16,198 bases of DNA, taken from Bacillaceae bacterium UBA7792. GTDB taxonomy: Bacteria; Bacillota; Bacilli; Bacillales; Cytobacillaceae. Under the pieces are notes generated by a model that had not been told where the DNA came from, ran no database searches, and was given only the letters and a program-made list of their open reading frames with translations. Location of the stretch: NCBI GenBank assembly GCA_002480735.1, contig DLCS01000285.1, positions 1 to 16,198 of the forward strand, in the 5' to 3' direction. The translations under genes were made by a program, and so were the position numbers. Positions within the stretch are counted from its first letter, which is position 1. The number at the start of each line of letters is the position of its first letter. Of this stretch, positions 6,628 through 14,000 are shown one piece after another.

Positions 6628-7689
6628 TTACAAAATAATGAGTTCTTTCGTCGAATGGGTCAGCGCTTCATTTCCATCCTTAGTAATGATCGTATCATCC
6701 TCGATTCGAACACCACCAAGGTCTGGAATATAAATCCCTGGTTCCACTGTCACAATCATACCGGGCTCAAGCTTCATCTCTGAACGATATGAAAGGGCTG
6801 GACCTTCATGAACCTCTAGTCCAATCCCATGACCTGTTGAATGCCCGAAGTATTCACCATATCCCTTTTCAGAAATATAATCTCTTGTTAAGGCATCTGC
6901 TTCCTTTCCTGTCAATCCAGGTTTGATTCCTTCCATTCCTAATCGTTGGGCTTCATAAACAATTTCATATATTTCCTTAAGTTTTGGATCAGGTTCTCCT
7001 ACAGCCAAGGTTCTTGTAATATCGGAAACATAGCCTTGATAGTAGGCGCCATAATCTAACGTGACAAAATCTCCTTTTTCGATGATTTTATCCGTCGCAA
7101 CCCCATGAGGAAGGGCAGAACGTTTGCCTGAAGCAACAATGATATCAAAAGAAGAAGAAGTGGCCCCTGCTTTTCTCATAAAGAACTCTAGTTCATTCGA
7201 AACATCAAGCTCTGAAATACCTGGTCGAATGAACTCCAAAATATGCTTATACGCCGCATCGGCAATATCCGCTGCCACCTTTAATATCTTAATCTCTGCA
7301 TCCGTCTTAATCAAGCGGATTTTTTCAATTAATCCTGAAACCGGAACAAGCTCGGCATCAACCGCTTCCTCGTAAGCTGCATGGCTTGCGTATGTAACAT
7401 GATCTTGCTCGAAGCCTAATTTCTTGATCCCGAGCATCTTGACTTGTGCAGCAACCTCTTCTGGAATGATTCCGTTATGCTTTACAATATCGAACCCTTC
7501 ACATTGTTTTGTCGCTTGCTCGACATAACGAAAATCGGTAATAAACTGTGCATCTTTTTGGCTAATTAAGACTACACCGCTTGAACCCGTAAAATTTGAA
7601 ACGTAGCGACGATTATGATCGCTCGTTATAAGGAGTCCGTCGATGTTGTATTTTTCCAGTTCTTCACGTACCTTCTGCAATTTGTCCAA
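6628..7689 (-). CDS. papA: Xaa-Pro peptidase, M24 family (PapA/YqhT)
   Basis: A 353-residue metallopeptidase that removes the N-terminal residue of peptides with proline in second place (aminopeptidase P or Xaa-Pro dipeptidase). It has an N-terminal creatinase-like domain (about 4-125) and a C-terminal pita-bread M24 domain (about 133-350). All five metal ligands are present: Asp212 and Asp223 (LDYGA, VSDITRT), His287 (STGHGIG), Glu316 (TVEPGIY) and Glu330 (VRIED). The start is TTG 7689, preceded by AAAGGAGAG. It is upstream of efp in one likely operon, which links a proline-specific peptidase with the proline translation factor as in B. subtilis. The gene aroQ, which lies upstream in that species, is absent. 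Confidence 0.94.
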   Translation of the reverse strand: MDKLQKVREELEKYNIDGLLITSDHNRRYVSNFTGSSGVVLISQKDAQFITDFRYVEQATKQCEGFDIVKHNGIIPEEVAAQVKMLGIKKLGFEQDHVTYASHAAYEEAVDAELVPVSGLIEKIRLIKTDAEIKILKVAADIADAAYKHILEFIRPGISELDVSNELEFFMRKAGATSSSFDIIVASGKRSALPHGVATDKIIEKGDFVTLDYGAYYQGYVSDITRTLAVGEPDPKLKEIYEIVYEAQRLGMEGIKPGLTGKEADALTRDYISEKGYGEYFGHSTGHGIGLEVHEGPALSYRSEMKLEPGMIVTVEPGIYIPDLGGVRIEDDTIITKDGNEALTHSTKELIIL

Positions 7690-7797
7690 ATGTCCTCTCT
7701 CCTTTAAGAATTCCTAGCATTTTTATCCATTGCAGTATGCAAAAGATTCTTCTTCAAGAATATTCTATCATATTGTTTTTTTTCACGACTATTTTTT

Positions 7798-8316
7798 TCA
7801 TGAGGTCGGAATTTCTTTATCTCTTTTTTCCCTGTACTGCTGTTCCTCAAATTCATAAGAAATGGAGAATCCAATAAATGTACCATAGAGTACGTACAAA
7901 CATATTGATGTAATAATAGTATCTCGGTCCAATTGCCTAATGGGCTCCATGCTAGGAAAAATAGGATTAAGGACTAGAAAAACTAGAAAGAATAAGGCAA
8001 TCCCATATCCAATTCCGGCAAATATACTTTTGATCTTTTTCAGTGCCACATAATAAATCAGCGCAGCAACAATTGAAAACACCCCGATAACGATGATTGA
8101 GATTACTGTACCCAACCATTGCTTCTTCCAAGCTCCAAGTGCCCAGGGCTCTAAGACAACGTTGGGGTGTATCTCTGTGAAGTTAAAGACATACGCCAAA
8201 TAGCCGATTCCACCCCATAGCAGTCCACCAATAAACCCTGTCCAGAGTGTCATAGTCAGAAGAGACATCGGCTTTTCCTTCTGATTTTGTTCTAATTTCG
8301 CATTTTCCTCTGCCAT
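7798..8316 (-). CDS. yqhR: YqhR-family membrane protein
   Basis: A 172-residue integral membrane protein of unknown function. Four hydrophobic segments are visible at about residues 24-44, 69-93, 99-118 and 134-153; the short ends are charged and face the same side. ATG 8316 is chosen because GGAGGTGG lies 5 nt upstream, whereas an ATG at 8331 overlaps that site. It matches the B. subtilis YqhR protein in type and position, upstream of yqhT, with 108 nt between the two genes. Confidence 0.85.
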   Translation of the reverse strand: MAEENAKLEQNQKEKPMSLLTMTLWTGFIGGLLWGGIGYLAYVFNFTEIHPNVVLEPWALGAWKKQWLGTVISIIVIGVFSIVAALIYYVALKKIKSIFAGIGYGIALFFLVFLVLNPIFPSMEPIRQLDRDTIITSICLYVLYGTFIGFSISYEFEEQQYREKRDKEIPTS

Positions 8317-8644
8317 CCTAGCCACCTCCATTTATTATTATGTCCTAGCCAGACGATTCACTTTCATCCAAATGGACCACTTGATATCTATTTCCACCCG
8401 AAAATATTCCTTCTTCTCGGGAAAACGTATAGAATTGTGGAGGTTTTCACCGTTTTTTAGTAGAATATAAATAGCATCACTTTTAGTTTTGTTATTTCGC
8501 AATTTTCGCAATAGTGTGTCAATATTATCAATTTATGCATAAATTAGTTATAATTAGATATGGGCTCCGATTTATGTAAAAATTTCAGGCTGTTGTTTAA
8601 AAAGGGAAAATTGTGTATATGATGCTCATAGGGAGGTGGCTTTA
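8317..8644. other. Divergent intergenic region yqhR / yqhP
   Basis: About 330 nt between two divergent genes. Besides the Shine-Dalgarno sites, there is a perfect TATAAT at 8549-8554 on the plus strand, but no good -35 element 17 bp before it. A short inverted repeat CCCGA / TCGGG lies around 8397-8421. I see no gene, RNA motif or riboswitch I can name. Confidence 0.4.
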
Positions 8645-9025
8645 TTGAAAAATCGGACTTCTTTTTATTTTGTGATAGGGCTGATTATGTTAGCGATCAT
8701 TGGAGTAGTAAGTAGATTTATATCAAATCCGATGGCATTTATCCAAGGCATCTTTATTTTCCTTATCATTGGATTCGGTATTTTCTTTTTAGTTCGCCGC
8801 TTTTATGGAGCTAACCCCGCAAAAAGTGAGCAAAGTGCTTTTAGGAAGGCTGCAAAAAGATCGAAGAAGCGATTTCAGCAAAAGGATAGTCGAAAGCCTG
8901 CTGCAAAGACAGCGAATAGCAATGTAAGTACACTGAAGAAGGTTAAAAATAAACCAAGATCCGCCGCTCATTTAACGGTGATTGAAGGAAAAAAAGGGAA
9001 AAAGAAGAAACGAGCCTCATTTTAG
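8645..9025 (+). CDS. yqhP: YqhP / SA1362-family membrane protein
   Basis: A small protein of 126 residues with two adjacent hydrophobic segments (about 6-23 and 30-51) and a long, very basic tail from about residue 60 (many Lys and Arg, ending KKGKKKKRASF). The tail probably lies in the cytoplasm and may touch nucleic acid or phospholipid; that is inference. The family is of unknown function. TTG 8645 is preferred as start because GGGAGG lies 8 nt upstream; an in-frame GTG at 8636 overlaps that Shine-Dalgarno. It is convergent with yqhO. Confidence 0.78.
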   Translation: MKNRTSFYFVIGLIMLAIIGVVSRFISNPMAFIQGIFIFLIIGFGIFFLVRRFYGANPAKSEQSAFRKAAKRSKKRFQQKDSRKPAAKTANSNVSTLKKVKNKPRSAAHLTVIEGKKGKKKKRASF

Positions 9026-9037
9026 GTTCGTTTTTTC
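9009..9037 (+). terminator. Terminator overlapping the yqhP stop codon
   Basis: A 9-bp stem (9009-9017 with 9024-9032, one G-U pair) with a 6-nt loop, followed by a T run to about 9036. The stop codon TAG (9023-9025) sits at the loop-stem border, so the last codons of yqhP form the left arm. Confidence 0.78.
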
Positions 9038-9070
9038 TTTTGGCTGTGTTAGTCTTCAGTATTGATTTCA

Positions 9071-9138
9071 GCCTTATACGTGCACGTGAACGGGTTTTAT
9101 TCGGTACGAGTAACTTAGAGAACGTATAAGTATAAGGC
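9071..9138. repeat. Inverted repeat in the yqhP-yqhO convergent gap
   Basis: CTTATACGT (9073-9081) is repeated inverted as ACGTATAAG (9122-9130), and GCCTTATA (9071-9078) also pairs with TATAAGGC (9131-9138). The arms are about 40 nt apart. There is no T run, so it is not a standard terminator. Confidence 0.45.
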
Positions 9139-9177
9139 GATATCAAGTTCAACATTAAAATATACAGCGCCCTCTTT

Positions 9178-10062
9178 TTAGTAGGACCATGAGCAAAGAA
9201 ATTTTTTTGCTCTTTCATAGCCCGCATTAAATAATATCTCTTTGTTTTCAGGGGATAAGTCAAATTCCGTTGTAAGGATCCCTTCGGTTGGGATAAAAAT
9301 GATATTTCTTTCATGCTTTCTCGAAATATACCGAGAATCATGGGCGTCCTTCATCGTTTCAAATAATGCTTCAAAAAGCTTAATGGCATTCTTGATTTCA
9401 TTTTTAGGTCGTTCATTGAGATGATGGCTTAGTTTTATCCCTAAAACAGGCCTTACCTTTTTCACATTTTCCTTATCAAATAACCACATTGGAAAATTGC
9501 TTAGTACTCCCCCATCGACAATAATGCTTGGAGAACCTCCATTTTTTAATTTAACCGGTTCAAAAAAATAAGGAAGGCTACAGCTCATGCGTATCGCTTT
9601 AGCAACTGAGAATTCTCTTGGATCTATCCCATAGTGTGGAAGATCATCAGGGAGCACAACTAAACGGCCATTCGTCAGGTCAGAGGCAATCACTCTTAAG
9701 GTCTGAGGGGGAAGATCCGCAAATGTTTGGATTCCACGTACTTTAAGCTTCGATACCAACCAACTCTCGAGTTCATTTCCTTTGTAAAGACCCATTTTCC
9801 AATATAGCCAAAACCATTTAGCCACCGGTGTCGGGATGAGCGTACTTCGAGAATCTAGAAAATTGCTCAAATCCAATTCATCAATCAACTGCAAGATCTC
9901 TTTACTTGAATACCTGGCAGCAATTAAAGCCGCAACAATAGAGCCCGCACTTGTCCCAGCGACCCTTTTGAACTGCAGTCCCCTTTCCTCAATCGCATGG
10001 TATGCTCCTACGAGCGCAACTCCTTTGACCCCTCCACCAGAGAAAACCCCATCAATATACAT
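9178..10062 (-). CDS. yqhO: Patatin-like phospholipase (YqhO)
   Basis: A 294-residue patatin-domain lipid acyl hydrolase, predicted to cleave fatty acyl chains from lipids through a Ser-Asp dyad. All three signatures are present: the oxyanion-hole loop SGGGVKG at about 8-14, the nucleophile elbow GTSAGS with Ser38, and the DGG motif with Asp183 (IIVDGGVLSNFP). No signal peptide or membrane anchor is seen, so it is probably cytoplasmic. ATG 10062 is used; a GTG at 10071 lies inside the Shine-Dalgarno GGGAGTGG. In B. subtilis yqhO lies between yqhP and mntR; here nrdJ replaces mntR upstream. Confidence 0.9.
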   Translation of the reverse strand: MYIDGVFSGGGVKGVALVGAYHAIEERGLQFKRVAGTSAGSIVAALIAARYSSKEILQLIDELDLSNFLDSRSTLIPTPVAKWFWLYWKMGLYKGNELESWLVSKLKVRGIQTFADLPPQTLRVIASDLTNGRLVVLPDDLPHYGIDPREFSVAKAIRMSCSLPYFFEPVKLKNGGSPSIIVDGGVLSNFPMWLFDKENVKKVRPVLGIKLSHHLNERPKNEIKNAIKLFEALFETMKDAHDSRYISRKHERNIIFIPTEGILTTEFDLSPENKEILFNAGYERAKKFLCSWSY

Positions 10063-10206
10063 GGCTGCCACTCCCTAGATGTTAATCATATTCTTTCATT
10101 GATACATCTTTAAGCGGAAACGAATCAAAATAGTACGTCGGACAGGGAAGTTTTTTGTATTTTTTTGTGGGGGCTTTTGTAATTTTTGGGTGGTGCTGTT
10201 TGCTTG

Positions 10207-10330
10207 TTTTTTCCCATTTTGGAATTTTACTGCCCTGTTGGTGACCGAGCACTCCGTTTTTTCTCCTACTTTGGAATCATACTGCCTCTTTGATGACCGA
10301 GCACTCCAACTTTTCTCCCAGTGGGGAACC
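10207..10330. repeat. Degenerate tandem repeat, unit about 50-52 bp
   Basis: Two full copies, 10207-10256 and 10257-10308, share a T-rich start, a TTTGGAAT-TACTGCC block and the identical string GACCGAGCACTCC. A third partial copy begins at about 10311 (TTTTCTCCCA-GGGGAA). The copies differ by several substitutions and a 2-bp length change. It lies outside any gene. It may belong to a dispersed intergenic repeat family, but one window cannot show that. Confidence 0.7.
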
Positions 10331-10361
10331 TTTCAATCAGTTATCCTTGAATTCACAAATA

Positions 10362-10390
10362 CAAAAAGAGGATGGAATTCTCCACCCTCT
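10362..10390 (-). terminator. Intrinsic terminator of nrdJ
   Basis: On the minus strand a 10-bp stem (10390-10381 with 10376-10367, one G-U pair), a 4-nt loop GAAT, and a T run (10366-10362). It starts 10 nt after the nrdJ stop codon. Confidence 0.88.
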
Positions 10391-10399
10391 AAAAATTGC

Positions 10400-11002
10400 T
10401 TATAGACCACATTTTAATTGTGCATTACAGTTTGTACAAGTATTACAGCCGCCGATTTCTTTCACTTGTCCTTTACGGCAGACTGGGCAAGTATTCCCTA
10501 TTTCAGAGCCAATTGTTACATCTGTTGACCGTAAGTCGCTAATTGTATCAACGAGAACCACATGCTGCTTTTGTGTTTCTTGTTTTAGTGGTTTCTCATC
10601 AAAGCTATTTTCCTCTGCTTTTAACGTTAATACTTGTGTATCACGTGAGCCATCCACATAAACAGTGCCACCCTTTGCACCACCACGGTAAAGTCGTTCG
10701 TACACTTTTTCAACCTGTTCTACACTATAACCCTTCGGTGCATTAACCGTTTTACTGATAGAGCTATCAATCCAGCGTTGAATTACACATTGAACATCAG
10801 CATGTGCCTCTGGAGCCAGTTCCATGGCAGTAACAAACCAATGCGGAAGATTGTTTTCGTCTGCTTCTGGATGAAGATTTAAGTATTCTTGAACAATATC
10901 CGCTTTAACCTCAATAAACTTACCTAAACGCCCACTTCTAAAGTATGAGAAGGAGAAGTAAGGCTCAAGGCCTGTAGAGACCCCAACCATTGTTCCGGTG
11001 CT
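10400..11002 (-). CDS. nrdJ: nrdJ exon 3 (residues 653-852)
   Basis: Begins AGC ACC GGA ACA ATG (STGTM), completing the PTGSTGTM phosphate-binding-type loop, and runs through the C-terminal cysteine tail to the stop at 10400. An in-frame GTG just upstream (11005-11003) would give a separate open frame, but it lacks a Shine-Dalgarno and is the intron 3' end. Confidence 0.92.
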   Translation of the reverse strand, partial: STGTMVGVSTGLEPYFSFSYFRSGRLGKFIEVKADIVQEYLNLHPEADENNLPHWFVTAMELAPEAHADVQCVIQRWIDSSISKTVNAPKGYSVEQVEKVYERLYRGGAKGGTVYVDGSRDTQVLTLKAEENSFDEKPLKQETQKQHVVLVDTISDLRSTDVTIGSEIGNTCPVCRKGQVKEIGGCNTCTNCNAQLKCGL

Positions 11003-14000
11003 CACAATTGTTACTCTCTATTTCTAGAGGGTGGGATTATTAGTACCCACTCCATATGTCGCCATATGGGTCAGACTATATCATCAACCATTTTCTTAGA
11101 ATGTCTGTTTCTGTGACAAGGATACTCACACAATGAAATTAAATTTGATAGTTCATTTGCTTTCTTCCAGTCCCCTTCAAACTTCCTAAAGGGGATAAGA
11201 TGGTGAACAGAAAGCTCAGAACCATATTCATGTTCTGTGATACCACAGTCTTGGCATGTATAATTGTCTCTAGCTCTTGCTTTTCTCCTTTGACTTAACC
11301 AATTAGGACCGTAGTAACTTATGTCTCCTCCAGCCCATGTTCCGCTATTCTCACCTGCAAACATTGCACTTTTAGAATAGAAAGTTCCCATACATTGAAT
11401 AGAACAGAAATTTAACGTTTTTATAATGGAAGGTTTCTTTTCAATTTCTCTACCACAATTCGAGCAAGGTAATTTAACCTTTTTGCTATATTGTGTCTTA
11501 CCTCTTCTTCCATTAGCCCTACCTAGACAACTTTTTGAACAATATTTCGCTGTTTCTCTTCTATTCTCTGGAACAATAAATTGTTTACCACAAATCTCGC
11601 AACTTTTAGTTACATCTTTTCTTAAGTGTTGGTTTATGAGGTGACCATTTTTTATTTGGTAAAGTCTTTTGCACTCATGATTACAGAAATTATTCTGTCT
11701 TATTATAGAAGGCTTTCTTAAAATTTCCCTTAAACAATAGGAACATCTAACAGCCACCTTTTTACTCATTTCATCCCAAAATGCAGGAGGATTCTTTTTC
11801 TGATAATCAGTTTTGCAAGCTCGAGAACAATATTTCTTCCTTTCGTACTGACTGGGTTTTACAGTTATTTCCTTGTCGCAATTCAGACATTTTTTCTTCA
11901 AAGAAATCACCTGCACTGTTTTATTTAATTATAAAACAAGAACAAATGTTCTTCAATATGAATGGTTGCTCGGCATGTAGTCGTTGAAGGGTCAGCCACG
12001 ACTTCCCTGCGGATTGTCTGGTAGCCATTTAGGCAACACTTTTGCATTTTTACCTATCATTGGCTGGCAAGGCCAGGTAGCAAAAGATTCTCCAGAGTTT
12101 CCCGCATATAGCCAAGTTTACGCTACATTTTTACAAATGTAGGGGGCAACTTGTTTACCCGTCGGAGCAACAGTTAGTAAGTGTGAGTTGCGAATACCGT
12201 GTTCTAGAATCGCTTCTCTAATATCTTCCGGCATCTTTTTCATATACCCAGTTTCGGTAAAGGCTTTACGAAGACGATTGGTTTCTTCATCGGTTTCACC
12301 AACTAGGAATGGGAAGCTTCCCTTCTCCTTTGCAAGCTCGATAGAAGTTCTGTAAGCAGTAGTGGCAATCGTTTCGAAAACCTTATCAACAAGCTCATTT
12401 CCTTTTTCTGAACCATATTCGGTTTCACAATAGATAAGTAAGTCATGTAGGCCCATCACACCAAGTCCAACACGACGCTCCCCAAGAGCTTGTTTCTTAT
12501 TTTCTTCTAAGAAGTATGGTGTAGCATTAATGACGTTATCCTGCATGCGAACACCAACTTCAACCGTCTGCTTTAGTTTTTCAAAATCAACTGTTTTGTT
12601 TTCCTTATCTGCCATTGCAGCGAGGTTCACCGCTGCTAAATTGCAGACGGAAAATGGTGCGAGAGGCTGCTCGCCACATGGATTCGTCGCAACGACCTTT
12701 TGTCCGTATGCTTTTGCGTTGGTCATGTCGTTCGCGTTATCAATGAAGAAAATTCCTGGCTCTGCTGAATAGGTAGCACAAATATTGATAAGGTTCCATA
12801 ATTCCTTCGCTTTAATTTTGCGATAGACACGAACCTTATGTCCCATCTTTTCCCATTCGCGCACATCCCCAACTTTGTGCCATTCTTCATTATAAATCTT
12901 CATCTCTTGAGCATTGTAACGCTCAACATCAGGGAAACGAAGCTCATATTCAGCATCATTTTCAACTGCGTCCATGAATTCCTTCGTCAAACAAACAGAA
13001 ATATTCGCACCAGTCAGGAATTCTGGGTTATGGACGGAATAATTTCCACCTGTCGTTAGTTTCTCCTCGGCTTCAGCAATGATTGCTTCACTAAATCCAC
13101 CTAAGCCTGGAATGCTTCTATAGTTTAGAATCCCTTGATACATCGCTTTTTCTTGCTCTGTAAGCGGGGTGAATTTTAGCTTTTCTTTTGCATATCTCTT
13201 GATTGTTTCATCATTCGTCGTTTCAAGTAAGAAACGTAAAATTCTTGGATTTTGCATCTTTGAGATAATGAATTCGATAATATCAGGATGCCAATCCGAA
13301 AGCATAATCATCTGTGCTCCACGCTATTTGTTACACCTCATTTTGAGGGGTGTGGACATTTCTGCCACACTCTTGCACTTTCATGCAAGTTCAGACTATA
13401 TCATCAAGGAAGAAAACTTTTCATATCTCCTGTTTAATTTTCTCAATTAATTCTTCCTTGTCTCGCGCCCCATAACGCCGTCTCCGTGCGTTATAGTTTA
13501 CTCCTTCCATATCTCTCACAAGAAAACACACACCTTGCATCTCAATTTTTCGAGGTTTAGGAAGTTTCAATAGTCGTTGAACCTTTATCTTCGTTTCCAA
13601 AGATACTTGGCTGCTGATTGCCCAATCCTCTTTATTTTCAAACCTTCACGCTCACCGTTGCCAGTCACGTTGTGGTTAAAAAGGCTCTAAGGGTGTTCCA
13701 GCAATTCACGAGATTTTACTCCCGCCATGGTATTAACGGGAACCGCCTTGCTCTACCAAATGTGTAAGCTTAGCAATATCATCTAACCAAGATACGGAAC
13801 CAGATGATTTTCCATTAACTCCACGTGCAAGTGCGTTTCGTGGTCTTAAAGTGGAACCGTTTGTTCCAACACCGCCGCCTCGGCTCATGATTTCCATGAC
13901 CTGCTTGCGATGCTCGGAAATTCCTTCACGAGAGTCCTGTACGAATGGCATGACGTAACAGTTAAAGTAGGTTACATCTGTATTTGCGCCTGCTCCATGC

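Larger units (their letters stand above)
10072..10399. other. Intergenic region between yqhO and nrdJ
   Basis: About 328 nt without a convincing gene. It holds the tandem repeat at 10207-10330, the nrdJ terminator at 10362-10390 and a T- and G-rich stretch at 10150-10200. The only open frames here run through the repeat and into nrdJ and look like chance. Confidence 0.5.

Noticed and set aside
10190..10661. Plus-strand open frames of 71 and 123 codons over the tandem repeat
   Set aside because: They run through repeat and terminator and into nrdJ antisense, with no Shine-Dalgarno and low-complexity composition.
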